Shown: one piece after another, positions 1 to 8,492 of the stretch | How the letters are laid out: the number at the start of each line of letters is the position of its first letter | How positions within the stretch are numbered: position 1 is the stretch's first letter | Program-made: the position numbers and the translations under genes | Source of the DNA: PALSA-612 sp963776735 | GTDB taxonomy: Bacteria > Actinomycetota > Thermoleophilia > Gaiellales > Gaiellaceae | Assembly (NCBI GenBank): GCA_963776735.1 | Contig: CAVZNV010000022.1 | Location: forward strand, 124,001 to 188,000 | DNA length: 64,000 bases | Reading direction: 5' to 3' | The notes under the pieces: model-generated | What the model was told of the DNA's origin: nothing | What the model saw: the letters and a program-made list of their open reading frames with translations, nothing else | Database searches by the model: none

Positions 1-740
1 CCGTGAAGTCGAAGGAGATCTCGGCGGCCGTCCCAGCGGACCAACGTGCGACCGTCGGCGACGCGTGCGTCGGGCTCGCCGAGGCGGATCACCTGGACGT
101 CGTCGCGTGCCACCGGGAGGTCTGCGGGCACGACGGCCGTGCCTCCGGGCGGCAGCGCCGTCACGAGCTCCGACTTCGCCTCGGCAATCGCCTGAAGGGA
201 GCCGAGTTGCTCGACGTGTGCGGGCCCGATCGTCGTGATCACGCCGACGTCCGGCTTTGCGAAAGCACAGAGCTCGGCGATCTGGCCGAGCCCGCGCATC
301 GCCAGCTCGAGTATGCAGACCTCCGTGTCGGGCTCGAGCCGGCAGAGCGTGAGCGGTACGCCGATCTCGTTGTTCAAGCTGGCCTCGGCCGCGACTGCGC
401 GGACTCGCGGGCGGCAGATCGCAGCGAGGATGTCCTTCGTCGACGTCTTGCCGGCCGAGCCCGTGATGCCGGCGACGCGGGCCGGGGAGCGGTCGCGGAC
501 TGCGCCGCCGAGCGCGGCGAGCGCCTCGAAGCCGTCGTCTGGGACGAGCGCGGCAGCGGCGCCGTGGGCGAGCGCGTCGTCGACGAAGGAGGCACCGGCG
601 TCGTTCACCGCGACGAACAGCTCGCCGCTTGCGATCCGGCGCGAGTCGACCTGGACGCCGGTCACCCGATCGGCAGCGGGGGCCGTCACGAGCCGACCGG
701 GGCAGAGCCGGGCGACCTCGGCGAGCTCGAGCGGGATCAC
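1..740 (-). CDS. murF: UDP-N-acetylmuramoyl-tripeptide--D-alanyl-D-alanine ligase MurF (3' end outside window)
   Basis: Adds D-Ala-D-Ala to UDP-MurNAc-tripeptide, the last cytoplasmic step of muropeptide synthesis. The GTG start overlaps the murE stop (GTGA at 737-740), showing translational coupling. About 246 codons are visible: an N-terminal Mur-ligase substrate domain, then the ATP-binding loop GITGSAGKTS at about residues 91-100, then the start of the central domain with an NNEIG stretch. The C-terminal part lies beyond the left edge. Order behind ftsI and murE is the standard dcw arrangement. No damage is seen in the visible part. Confidence 0.95.
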   Translation of the reverse strand, partial: MIPLELAEVARLCPGRLVTAPAADRVTGVQVDSRRIASGELFVAVNDAGASFVDDALAHGAAAALVPDDGFEALAALGGAVRDRSPARVAGITGSAGKTSTKDILAAICRPRVRAVAAEASLNNEIGVPLTLCRLEPDTEVCILELAMRGLGQIAELCAFAKPDVGVITTIGPAHVEQLGSLQAIAEAKSELVTALPPGGTAVVPADLPVARDDVQVIRLGEPDARVADGRTLVRWDGRRDLLRLH

Positions 741-2185
741 GTTCGCGCTCCGAGGCGCCTGAGCGCGTCCCGCGCGACCTCGCGGTCGTCGAACGGAGCC
801 GTGCGTTCCTGCGACTCCTGCCCCTGCTCGTGTCCCTTTCCCGCAATCAGGACAAGGTCGCCGGGCCTGGCGGACTCGACGGCGTGCGCGATCGCGAGCC
901 GGCGGTCGGGCTGGACGTCGACGGAGCCTGTTACGCCCTCGAGCACCTCGGCGATGATCGCGTCCGGGTCCTCGCTGCGGGGATTGTCCGACGTGACGAT
1001 CGCCAGGTCGCTCTCGGTCGAGGCGACACGGCCCATCAGCGGGCGCTTGCCGCGGTCGCGGTCGCCGCCGCAGCCGAAGACGCAGATGACGCGGCCGGAG
1101 ACGAGGTCGCGGGCCGTGCGCAGCGCGTTCTCGAGCGAGTCGGGCGTGTGCGAGTAGTCGACGACGACGAGGAACGGCTGCCCTTCGTCGACGGGCTCGA
1201 AGCGTCCAGGGACACCGCGGACGCTCGCGACGCCGCGCGCGATCGCGGCGTCCGGGAGGCCGAGGAGCCGGGCCGCCGTGACCGCGCCGAGCACGTTCTC
1301 GACGTTGAAGCGGCCGAGCAGCGGCGACGCGATCTCGATTCCTGCGACGGTCATCCGGATTCCGCGCGGTCCGAGCTCGAGCCCCTCGGGCACGACGTCG
1401 GCCTCGCCCGCGACGGCGAACGTCGCCAGCGGCGCACGCTCGAGCGACCGGAGCTCGTCGGCAAGCCGCCCCCCGTACTCGTCACCGACGTTCACCGCCG
1501 CCGGCGCCGGATCGCCCTCGACGAACAGCCGGCGCTTGGCATCGAAGTAGCGCTCCATCGTCCCGTGCAGGTCGAGGTGATCCTGGCTCAGGTTCGTGAA
1601 GACCAGCACCGCGAAACGCGTGCCGTCGAGGCGACGGTGAGCCGAGCCGTGCGACGTTGCCTCGAGCGCGCAACTGCGGTCGCCTGCGTCGACCATCTCG
1701 CGGAGCGTCCGCTGCAGGTCGATCGCCTCGGGCGTCGTCCTGATCGCCGGTCGTCGCTCGCCGCCGACACGCACCTCGACAGTGCCAAGCAGCCCGGGCC
1801 GGAGCCCCGCCACGGCCAGGATCGCGAACAGGAGGAAGGAGGTCGTGGTCTTGCCGTTCGTGCCGGTGACGCCGGCCACCGTGAGCTCGTGCGACGGATT
1901 GCCGAAGAACTCCGCCGCAACGCGCGCCATGGCCACGCGCGCGTCGGGGACGACGAGCTGCGGCACGGCGAGGTCGAGGGGCCGTTCGACGACGAGCGCG
2001 ACCGCGCCCGCCTCCACCGCCTGCGGCGCGAGGTCGTGCCGGTCGACGTGCTCCCCGGGCATGCAGAAGAACAGCGAGCCGGGCGAGACGTCGCGCGTGT
2101 CGTACGCGAGGTCCGTCACGTCGACCGCTGCGGGGTGCACGACCTCCGACGGAGCGACCGTGGCGATGAGCCGCTCCAGGTCCAC
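737..2185 (-). CDS. murE: UDP-N-acetylmuramoyl-L-alanyl-D-glutamate--2,6-diaminopimelate ligase MurE
   Basis: Adds the third stem-peptide residue to UDP-MurNAc-Ala-Glu in the cytoplasm. The 482-aa product has the ATP loop GVTGTNGKTT at about 105-114, the central ligase domain, and DNPR at about 400-403, the motif that marks meso-diaminopimelate rather than lysine as substrate. The GTG at 2185 is preferred over far-upstream in-frame starts that run antisense-like sequence into ftsI: it gives the family length and sits 8 nt behind a TAGACT hexamer. The gene is separated from ftsI by 146 bp, so it may have its own promoter besides read-through, and it overlaps murF by 3 nt. Confidence 0.95.
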   Translation of the reverse strand: MDLERLIATVAPSEVVHPAAVDVTDLAYDTRDVSPGSLFFCMPGEHVDRHDLAPQAVEAGAVALVVERPLDLAVPQLVVPDARVAMARVAAEFFGNPSHELTVAGVTGTNGKTTTSFLLFAILAVAGLRPGLLGTVEVRVGGERRPAIRTTPEAIDLQRTLREMVDAGDRSCALEATSHGSAHRRLDGTRFAVLVFTNLSQDHLDLHGTMERYFDAKRRLFVEGDPAPAAVNVGDEYGGRLADELRSLERAPLATFAVAGEADVVPEGLELGPRGIRMTVAGIEIASPLLGRFNVENVLGAVTAARLLGLPDAAIARGVASVRGVPGRFEPVDEGQPFLVVVDYSHTPDSLENALRTARDLVSGRVICVFGCGGDRDRGKRPLMGRVASTESDLAIVTSDNPRSEDPDAIIAEVLEGVTGSVDVQPDRRLAIAHAVESARPGDLVLIAGKGHEQGQESQERTAPFDDREVARDALRRLGART

Positions 2186-2193
2186 GGCGGGCG

Positions 2194-2199
2194 AGTCTA
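2194..2199 (-). promoter_or_regulatory. putative -10 hexamer for murE (leaderless)
   Basis: TAGACT on the minus strand lies 8 nt before the murE GTG inside the 146-bp ftsI-murE gap. The same hexamer and spacing occur before several other genes here. No clear -35 box is seen. Confidence 0.45.
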
Positions 2200-2331
2200 C
2201 CAGCGACACGGGCCATGAGGACGGTCCGAACGGTCGCGAAAATGCGTCAAATGCGGGACTTTTGTGTGAAAGACACTGGCGTCCGCGCCCCGAATGGATT
2301 ACGCTTGATGCGGGGAGGAGGCCAGGGGCAC

Positions 2332-4152
2332 CTAGCCGCCGGACGAAGCAGACGTGTCGGGCGGGGACGTGGCCGAGGTGGACGTGCCCGACGTGGAGCC
2401 GGCCGTCGTGGCCGTGTCCGACGTACCGGTGGTCGTCGACGTCGACGTCGAGCTCTGGCCGAGGTCGGACGGGTTGTCGGGCGGCACGCCGAGATACTGG
2501 AGGTCGAAGCGGGCGATCTGCTCGAAGACCGGCGCGGCGACCGTGCCGCCGAAGATCGCGCCCTGCGGCTCGTCCACCGTCACGAGGATCACGAGCCGCG
2601 GCGCCGTCGCCGGGACGATGCCGACGAACGACGCGACGTACTTCGTCGTCGAGTAGCCGCCCGTCTGCGGGTCTGGCTTGTTCGCCGTGCCGGTCTTGCC
2701 CGCCACGATGTAGCCGGGAACGTGCGCGAGCGTGCCGGTGCCCTCGTCGACGACGTTCACGAGCATCCCCATGAGCTCCTTCGCGATCGCGGGCGACACG
2801 ACGCGCCGGCGGCGGATCGTGGGCTGGCGGCCCTCGATGACGTGATCGACGAGATGCGGGGTCACGGCCACGCCGCCGTTCGCCACGGCTGCGTATGCCT
2901 CCGCGAGCTGGATCGGCGTGACGGCGATGCCGAGGCCGATCGGGATCGTGCCGACCGTCGAGCCGTACCACTTGTCGCGCGGAAGCACGATGCCGGGGCT
3001 CTCGCCGGGGAAATCGATCCCCGTGTCGTGTCCGAAGCCGAAGCGCGAGATCCAGCTCGCAAGCCGGTCAGGCCCTACGAGACCCGCGATCGTGATCACG
3101 CCGACGTTCGACGACCGGGAGAGGATCTGGCCGACGGACATCGTCTCGGTGCCACGCGTCTCGGCGTCGTGGATGCACTTGTCGGCGACCTGGATGCACG
3201 GCGCCAGCGTGAACGAGGTCGTCGGCGTGACGAGGTGGTCGGTGAGTGCGGCCGCGACGGTCACAAGCTTGAAGGTCGAGCCCGGTTCGTACACGTCCGT
3301 GACCGGCGAGTTGCGCTGGTACTGCGGAGAGGCGCTACCGAACGAGTTCGCGTCGAATCCGGGTGCGGTCGCCATCGCGAGCACGTCGCCCGTGTGCGGA
3401 TCGATCACGGTCGCCGTAGCGCGCTTCGCATGCCACTTGAGCACCGCCGCGCGCAACGCGTCCTCGGCCTCGCTCTGGATCGTGTGGTCGAGCGTGAGGA
3501 ACACGTCGTGGCCGTCACGCTCCGGCACCGAGTCGAGCACGTCGACGACGCGGTTCTGCGGGTCCTTGATCACCGTCTCGCTGCCGGCGCGTCCGGTCAG
3601 CGTCGAGTCGTTCTCAAGCTCCATGCCGGCGAGGCCCCGGTTGTCGACGCCCGCGTACCCGATCACCTGAGATCCGACGGTGCCGAGCGGGTAGTAGCGC
3701 CGCTGCTCGGGATAGAAGTCGACGCCGGCGAGATGGAGCTGCTTGAGGGCCAGCGCCTTCTGCGGATCGGCTTCCCGCGCCACGTAGACGAACCACTTCG
3801 ACCGGTCGGTCAGCTGCGGATAGAGCGTGTTCGCGTCGACTCCGAGGATGCGCGCCGCGGCGTCGGCGACCTTGCGCGGGTTGACGACCTCGCGCGGGTT
3901 CGCGTAGACCGTGGTCGCCTGCTCGCCGATCGCGAGCTGGACCCCGGTGCGGTCGTAGATCGTCCCCCGCCCGGCAGGCACCGTCACCGTCTCGTGCTGC
4001 TGGCTCGCCTCCTTGCTCGCGAGACTGCTCGCCTGCACCGTCTGCAGCCAGGCCGCACGGATGAGCGTGATCGCAAAGACCGCGCCGAAGACGACGAGGA
4101 GCCAGCGGATGCGACGATCCGAGACCCTGGTGCTCGGACGGCGGGGCCGCAT
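2332..4152 (-). CDS. ftsI: Division transpeptidase FtsI (class B penicillin-binding protein)
   Basis: Septal peptidoglycan transpeptidase anchored in the membrane. The 606-aa product has a short basic N-terminus, one transmembrane anchor at about 16-36, a PBP dimerisation domain with GRGTIYDRTG at about 61-70, and a transpeptidase domain carrying all three active-site motifs: SxxK (STFK, S292-K295), SxN (SSN, 347-349) and KTG (486-488). The last 35 residues are a Ser/Thr-rich low-complexity tail ending near SSGG, unusual for core FtsI but known as variable in the family. ATG starts 1 nt after the ftsL stop. It belongs to the dcw operon. Confidence 0.95.
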   Translation of the reverse strand: MRPRRPSTRVSDRRIRWLLVVFGAVFAITLIRAAWLQTVQASSLASKEASQQHETVTVPAGRGTIYDRTGVQLAIGEQATTVYANPREVVNPRKVADAAARILGVDANTLYPQLTDRSKWFVYVAREADPQKALALKQLHLAGVDFYPEQRRYYPLGTVGSQVIGYAGVDNRGLAGMELENDSTLTGRAGSETVIKDPQNRVVDVLDSVPERDGHDVFLTLDHTIQSEAEDALRAAVLKWHAKRATATVIDPHTGDVLAMATAPGFDANSFGSASPQYQRNSPVTDVYEPGSTFKLVTVAAALTDHLVTPTTSFTLAPCIQVADKCIHDAETRGTETMSVGQILSRSSNVGVITIAGLVGPDRLASWISRFGFGHDTGIDFPGESPGIVLPRDKWYGSTVGTIPIGLGIAVTPIQLAEAYAAVANGGVAVTPHLVDHVIEGRQPTIRRRRVVSPAIAKELMGMLVNVVDEGTGTLAHVPGYIVAGKTGTANKPDPQTGGYSTTKYVASFVGIVPATAPRLVILVTVDEPQGAIFGGTVAAPVFEQIARFDLQYLGVPPDNPSDLGQSSTSTSTTTGTSDTATTAGSTSGTSTSATSPPDTSASSGG

Positions 4153-4153
4153 G

Positions 4154-4486
4154 TCAGTGCGGCAGGTCGACGACGGTCGTCGCGGACGGGTCGGCCTGCA
4201 CGACTCCCGTCGCGCCCTGGACGATGTTGCCCGTGCGCTTCGCGCTCGCGATCTTCGCCTCGTCGGCTGCGATGTCCGCCCGGAGCTGGTTGCGCTGCCG
4301 GTTGGCGCCGTCGAGGCTCAGGTTCAGGCGCAGGACGGCGACGTTCACTGCGACGACGCCCGCGAGGAGCACCGCGACGATGACGATCCAGACGACGCCG
4401 CCGGCGAGAATGCGCCGCCCGGCCCGCCGCTTGCGCACATGGCGAACCCGCGTGCTACCTCGCGTCGCTTGTGGAGCGACGCTCAC
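4154..4486 (-). CDS. ftsL: FtsL-like bitopic division protein
   Basis: Small membrane protein between rsmH and ftsI, the canonical ftsL position. The 110-aa product has a very basic N-terminus (RHVRKRRAGRR), one transmembrane helix at about 32-51, then a short extracytoplasmic stretch with coiled-coil-like spacing (LRLNLSLDGANRQRNQL). Sequence conservation in FtsL is always weak, so the call rests on topology, size and synteny. GTG starts inside the rsmH stop (GTGA, 4483-4486). Expected partners are FtsB/DivIC and FtsQ, neither of which is in view. Confidence 0.8.
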   Translation of the reverse strand: MSVAPQATRGSTRVRHVRKRRAGRRILAGGVVWIVIVAVLLAGVVAVNVAVLRLNLSLDGANRQRNQLRADIAADEAKIASAKRTGNIVQGATGVVQADPSATTVVDLPH

Positions 4487-5439
4487 GCCTTCTCCGCGAC
4501 GCGCAGCTTCGCCGACGCGGCGCGCGGGTTGAGTGCCGTCTCGCGCGCCGTCGGCCTGACCGCCCGCCTGGTGATCACGCGCAGGACCGGCTCGTGCCCG
4601 CAGACGCAGATCGGGAAGTCCGGCGGACACACACAGCCCCGCTCCTCGTCCCGGTAGAAGCGCTTGACGATCCGGTCCTCGAGCGAGTGGAAGCTGATCA
4701 CTGCGACGCGGCCGCCCGGCCGGAGCATCTCCACGGCTGCCGGGAGCGCCTCGTCGAGCTGGCCGAGCTCGTCGTTGACCGCGATGCGCAGCGCCTGGAA
4801 GACCCGCTTGGCCGGATGACCCTCGCCGAAGCGCGCCGGAGCCGGGATCGCAGCCTTGATCGCGTCGACGAGCTGTCCCGTCCGCTCGAACGGCTCCCGC
4901 TCGCGCCGGCGGACGATCTCACGCGCGATCGACCGCGCGAAGCGCTCTTCGCCGTACCGCCGGAAGACGATCTCGAGCTCGCGCTCGTCGAGCTCGTTGA
5001 CGTAGTCGGCGGCGCTCGTCGCGGCGGTCTGGTCCATCCGCATGTCGAGCGGCGCGTCCACGGAGTACGAGAACCCGCGGTCGGGCTGGTCGACCTGCAT
5101 GCTGGAGATGCCGAGGTCGAGCAGGATCGCGTCCGCCTTGACGCCGTTCTGCGCGAGCTGGCCGAGAACCGTCGCGAACTCGCCGCGCAGGAAGCGTGAC
5201 TGGATGCCGGTGCGGCGGCGGAAGCGCTCGAAGTAGGTTCGCGCCGACTGGTCGCGGTCGATCGCGATCAGCTTCCCCTCGCCGCGCAGGTCGGCGGCGA
5301 GCAGCTCTGCATGGCCGCCGGCGCCGAAGGTCGCGTCGACGACGGTATCGCCACGCTGAACGCGGAGCAGGTCGCGCACCTCCTCCGCCAGAACGGGAAT
5401 ATGGTCAGTCGCGCTTGGCTGCAAGGCGTTCGGCAACAT
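4483..5439 (-). CDS. rsmH: 16S rRNA (cytosine1402-N4)-methyltransferase RsmH (MraW)
   Basis: SAM-dependent methylation of C1402 in 16S rRNA. The 318-aa product shows the SAM-binding loop DATFGAGGHA at about 35-44, the LLDLGISS motif, and the C-terminal ISFHSLEDRIVK motif of the family. The ATG at 5439 is chosen over the in-frame start 78 nt upstream because the protein then begins directly before the conserved HIPVLAEEV segment. This leaves a 35-nt overlap with mraZ. A Cys cluster (CVCPPDFPICVCG) near the C-terminus is typical of many RsmH proteins. Second gene of the dcw operon. Confidence 0.96.
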   Translation of the reverse strand: MLPNALQPSATDHIPVLAEEVRDLLRVQRGDTVVDATFGAGGHAELLAADLRGEGKLIAIDRDQSARTYFERFRRRTGIQSRFLRGEFATVLGQLAQNGVKADAILLDLGISSMQVDQPDRGFSYSVDAPLDMRMDQTAATSAADYVNELDERELEIVFRRYGEERFARSIAREIVRRREREPFERTGQLVDAIKAAIPAPARFGEGHPAKRVFQALRIAVNDELGQLDEALPAAVEMLRPGGRVAVISFHSLEDRIVKRFYRDEERGCVCPPDFPICVCGHEPVLRVITRRAVRPTARETALNPRAASAKLRVAEKA

Positions 5440-5839
5440 CTTCGGCCCTCCCCTCGACTTCCTCCACCAGCGTTCGCCACGTCGCCCGGTTCCAGATCTC
5501 GAGGTGGTCGTGCACACCGGCGACGACGACCTCGCGGCCCAGGCTTGCGTGCGCCACGAGCGCGGCCGGCAGCATGATCCGGCCCTGCTTGTCCGGTGCG
5601 GCCTCGACGGCGGCGGCGAAGAAGTAGCGCTGCATCATCCGTTCGTCGCGGCTGAGCAGGTCGAGGTCGGCGAGCCGGGACGCCACGAGGCGATCCCAGT
5701 CCGAGCGGGCGTAGGCGTACAGGCATCCGTCCATCCCGCGGGTGACGACGAGGCCCTCCGGGAAGGACTCCCGGAACTTGGCCGGAAGGGTGAGTCGGTT
5801 CTTTTCGTCGAGTGTGTGCTCGTACTCGCCCAGGAACAT
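5405..5839 (-). CDS. mraZ: Transcriptional regulator MraZ
   Basis: DNA-binding regulator of the division cluster, made of two SpoVT/AbrB-like swapped-hairpin repeats. The 144-aa product starts MFLGEYEHTLDEKNR, the usual MraZ N-terminus, so the ATG at 5839 is preferred to the longer ORF that would translate its own operator. The second repeat is seen at DKQGRIMLPAALVAHA. It is the first gene of the dcw operon and lies 25 nt behind an array of four GTGGG-type boxes, so autoregulation as in E. coli is expected. Confidence 0.95.
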   Translation of the reverse strand: MFLGEYEHTLDEKNRLTLPAKFRESFPEGLVVTRGMDGCLYAYARSDWDRLVASRLADLDLLSRDERMMQRYFFAAAVEAAPDKQGRIMLPAALVAHASLGREVVVAGVHDHLEIWNRATWRTLVEEVEGRAEDVAERLAAKRD

Positions 5840-5864
5840 CGTCGCCGCCGCGTCGGCATGGTCA

Positions 5865-5899
5865 CCACTGGGCCCCACTTTAACCCACTCTGTCCCACA
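5865..5899 (-). promoter_or_regulatory. MraZ-box array (four 10-bp-spaced repeats)
   Basis: On the minus strand four boxes follow one another at exact 10-bp steps: TGTGGGACAG, AGTGGGTTAA, AGTGGGGCCC, AGTGGTGACC. The core GTGGG is kept in the first three; the gene-proximal one is GTGGT. E. coli MraZ binds TGGGN repeats separated by 5 nt, the same spacing. The array sits in the 80-bp divergent gap between mraZ and the TPR gene at 5920, so it could also affect the latter. Confidence 0.85.
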
Positions 5900-5919
5900 G
5901 CGCAAGCAGAACGCCCCAC

Positions 5920-6624
5920 GTGAACAACCAGGTGAAACACCTTCGAGGCGAAGGCCGCTGGGCAGAGGCGCTCGAACTGGCCGGCGACGATCCGTTGCTG
6001 CGGGCCGAGCTCTTGAACGAGCAGGCGATGTTCGGCGGCGTCGAAGGGGCGCGGGCGGAGGCGGCTCGCGAGCTCGACCGTGCCGAGGCCCGGCTCGAGG
6101 CGGAGCGCGGCCGCCTCCTCCACTCGCGCTTTCTCGTCGACCGCGTGCAGGAGGATCCGCGGGAGCTCCAGCACTTCGAAGCGTCGCTCAACGCTGCGCG
6201 CCGCGCGGGCGATCGTCGACTCGAAGGCTGGGGCCGCTTCTGGGTCGGGCTCGTCCATCAGGTCGTCCGCGGAAACGGCGAAGCGGCCCTGCCCGACCTG
6301 GAGGCCGCGTACGAATCGAGCCTGGCGACCGGCGACACGCTGCTGCAGTCGTACGCGATCCGCCACCTGGCGTTCGCGTGGGACGAGGCCGCGCGCCACG
6401 ACGACGCGTGGCGCGGGTTCGAGGAGTCGCTCGAGCTGCGGCGCGCGGACGGCTTCCTCCCGGGCGTCGCCGCCGGGCTCCTGGCACTTGCCCAGACGGC
6501 ACGTGAGCAGGGCCGGGACGAGGAGGCGACGCAACTCTTCGCGGAGGCACGCGAGACGGGTCGATCGTGCAACGCGAACGGCATCCTCGCCGTCGTCGAC
6601 CGGCTCGAGAGCGGCGAGCTCTAG
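5920..6624 (+). CDS. TPR-repeat protein of unknown function
   Basis: The 234-aa helical, acidic protein has tetratricopeptide-like repeats, for example at about 120-150 and 165-200 (GNGEAALPDLEAAYESSL, DDAWRGFEESLELRR). No signal peptide, membrane segment or catalytic motif is seen, so a cytoplasmic protein-protein scaffold is the most that can be said. GTG start. It is divergent from mraZ and shares its 80-bp control region. Its TAG stop overlaps the stop of the convergent PfkB gene in one CTAG (6621-6624). Confidence 0.75.
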   Translation: MNNQVKHLRGEGRWAEALELAGDDPLLRAELLNEQAMFGGVEGARAEAARELDRAEARLEAERGRLLHSRFLVDRVQEDPRELQHFEASLNAARRAGDRRLEGWGRFWVGLVHQVVRGNGEAALPDLEAAYESSLATGDTLLQSYAIRHLAFAWDEAARHDDAWRGFEESLELRRADGFLPGVAAGLLALAQTAREQGRDEEATQLFAEARETGRSCNANGILAVVDRLESGEL

Positions 6625-7430
6625 CGCCGGAGCTGGCCGGCGAAGGCTCCGCGGCCCGTGAGCGCTGACGCCCCGCAGCGGGCGGCGAGTGCCACAGCCT
6701 CGGCCGGCGCCTCTCCCGCGGCAAGCCCGTAGGTGAGGCAGGCGGCGAAGGAATCGCCGGCGCCGTACGTGTCCACGACCGGTCCGGGCAGCGGCGCTGC
6801 CGCGAACGGGCCGCCCGGCTCGCTGAAGCCGCCCTCGGCACCGAGCGTCGCGACGCGGAGCTTCGGCGGCGGATCGATGCCGCCCGGCTCGTACCTCTCC
6901 CCTTCGTCGCGCCCGCTCCCGACGAGCGCGTCGAGCTGGACGTGGGCGGAGCGCAGCGTGTCCATCGTCCGCGGCGTCGCGACGAGCACGCGCGCGGCCC
7001 GCGCCGCTCGCAGCGCATCCACGTCGCCGCCGGTGAAGTAGACGCCGTCCATCGCGGCCAGCTCCTCCCAGGGCAGCGCATCGGCGCCGTGCGGCACGAG
7101 CCGGTCGCCGATCACCGTGATCGTCCGCTCGCCGCGCTCGTCGACGAACGTGACCGCGCGGCGCTGCGGCTCGTCGCGCCAGACGACGTGGAGCCGCACG
7201 CCGAGCGCGCGTAGCTGCTCGTCGACCCGGTGTCCGAGCTCGTCGTCACCGAGCGCCGTGAAGAAGTCGGCGCCGCCGGCGAGCTTCGCGAGCTGCACCG
7301 CGGCGACAGCGCCGCCTCCCGCCGGCTCGGCCCAGGTCTCGGCCGCGTGCACGATCTCTCCCGCGAGCGGCACGTGCGGCACGCGGACGAACTCGACCCA
7401 CTCGACGTGCCCGACCACGGCCAGCCTCAT
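6621..7430 (-). CDS. PfkB-family carbohydrate/nucleoside kinase
   Basis: ATP-dependent sugar or nucleoside kinase of the ribokinase/PfkB superfamily; substrate not determinable. The 269-aa product starts MRLAVVGHVEW, has the N-terminal glycine-rich region PAGGGAVAA at about 36-44 and the C-terminal signature DTYGAGDSFAA with the catalytic Asp in GAGD (223-226). The ATG at 7430 is chosen because it begins the first beta-strand directly and lies 6 nt behind a GAGACT hexamer. The upstream in-frame start at 7487 would overlap the divergent sigma gene. Convergent with the TPR gene, sharing a CTAG stop. Confidence 0.88.
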   Translation of the reverse strand: MRLAVVGHVEWVEFVRVPHVPLAGEIVHAAETWAEPAGGGAVAAVQLAKLAGGADFFTALGDDELGHRVDEQLRALGVRLHVVWRDEPQRRAVTFVDERGERTITVIGDRLVPHGADALPWEELAAMDGVYFTGGDVDALRAARAARVLVATPRTMDTLRSAHVQLDALVGSGRDEGERYEPGGIDPPPKLRVATLGAEGGFSEPGGPFAAAPLPGPVVDTYGAGDSFAACLTYGLAAGEAPAEAVALAARCGASALTGRGAFAGQLRR

Positions 7431-7473
7431 CGAGGCAGTCTCACATTCCGGCCCCGCCCGGCGTTGAGAAGGG

Positions 7474-7938
7474 ATGATGGGGGTCATGACGGTGCCACCG
7501 TTCGAGCGGTTCTACGAGGAGCATCGCGGCATCGTGCTCGGTGTCCTCTCCAAGCGGCTAGGCCGCGAGCGGGCCGAGGACGCGTTCCAGGAGACGTTCT
7601 TTCGCGCGCTCCGCGCGTACCCGAACCTGCGCGACGGCCGCAACCTGCGTGCATGGGTGCTGACGATCGCCGAGAACGTCGCGATCGACGAGCACCGGCG
7701 CACGAAATCGCGCGGCGACATGCCCGAGCAGGAGAGCTGGGACAGCCTGCCGCCGGTGGCCGAGATCGAACATCTCGTGAACGAGCTGCCGCCGACGGAA
7801 CGCGCCGCCGTCGTCCTCCGTTACGGATACGACCTCGACTACGACCGCATCGGCGCGGCGCTGGGATCCAGCACCGACGCGGCCCGCCAGGCCGCGTCCT
7901 CCGGCGTCCGGCGCCTGCGGCGAAAGGAGCTCGGATGA
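7474..7938 (+). CDS. ECF-type RNA polymerase sigma factor
   Basis: The 154-aa protein has sigma region 2 (FERFYEEHRGIVLGVL; ERAEDAFQETFFRALRAYP at about 32-50) and region 4 (LPPTERAAVVLRYGYDLDYDRIGAAL at about 103-128 with the following recognition helix). No anti-sigma gene is adjacent. It ends in an ATGA overlap with ogt, so the two are co-translated. Likely role: direct RNA polymerase to a small regulon, possibly including this operon. ATG at 7474 is used; an in-frame ATG 12 nt later (MTVPP) is equally possible. Confidence 0.9.
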   Translation: MMGVMTVPPFERFYEEHRGIVLGVLSKRLGRERAEDAFQETFFRALRAYPNLRDGRNLRAWVLTIAENVAIDEHRRTKSRGDMPEQESWDSLPPVAEIEHLVNELPPTERAAVVLRYGYDLDYDRIGAALGSSTDAARQAASSGVRRLRRKELG

Positions 7939-8492
7939 GCGTTCCGGAGGATCTCGACCGCCGCTTCCGCGAAGCGGCCGCCTCGGCCGGACTGGTCGAC
8001 GCGGCCTACGACCTCGCCGACACGCCGATCGGCACGCTGCTCGTCGCGGCGACCGACAACGGCCTCTGCCAGATCTCGTTCGACCCGGACCGCGGGCTCG
8101 ACGAGCTGTCCCGTCACGTCGGCCGGCGCGTGCTCAGGGTGCCACGCCGGATGGACGAGACGAAGCGCGAGCTGGACGAGTACTTCGACGGCCGCCGCGT
8201 GAAGTTCGACATGCAGCTCGACATCTCGCGGGTCGTCGAGTTCCACCGCGTCGTGCTCGACGAGCTCGCTCTCGTCCCGTACGGCCAGGTCACGACCTAC
8301 GGCACGCTGGCGGCCAAGGTCGGGCACCCGCGGGCTGCCCGCGCGGTCGGCGTCGTGATGAACCGCAACCCGATCCCGATCGTCCTGCCTTGCCATCGTG
8401 TCATCGGCGCAAACGGGAGCCTGACCGGCTACGGCGGAGGACTGCACGTGAAGCAGGCGCTGCTCGAGCTCGAGGGCGCGATCCTTGCCTAG
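7935..8492 (+). CDS. ogt: Methylated-DNA--[protein]-cysteine S-methyltransferase (Ogt/MGMT)
   Basis: Suicide repair protein that removes methyl groups from O6-methylguanine onto its own cysteine. The 185-aa product has the active-site motif PCHRVIG with acceptor Cys153, the helix-turn-helix PYGQVTTYGTLA and the Arg-finger region RAARAVGVVMNRNP. An AAAGGAG ribosome site lies at 7923-7929 and the ATG overlaps the sigma-factor stop. This pairing suggests the sigma factor controls alkylation repair (inference). Ends in a CTAG shared with the convergent gene at 8489. Confidence 0.96.
   Translation: MSVPEDLDRRFREAAASAGLVDAAYDLADTPIGTLLVAATDNGLCQISFDPDRGLDELSRHVGRRVLRVPRRMDETKRELDEYFDGRRVKFDMQLDISRVVEFHRVVLDELALVPYGQVTTYGTLAAKVGHPRAARAVGVVMNRNPIPIVLPCHRVIGANGSLTGYGGGLHVKQALLELEGAILA

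Noticed and set aside
3..2218. Long plus-strand frames opposite murF and murE
   Set aside because: Arg/Asp/Ala-rich antisense shadows typical of high GC; murE and murF on the minus strand have full catalytic motifs.
2264..2276. GTGTGAAAGACAC dyad between ftsI and murE as another copy of the IS-flanking palindrome
   Set aside because: Only the outer four bases of each arm agree; the similarity is too weak to call the same repeat.
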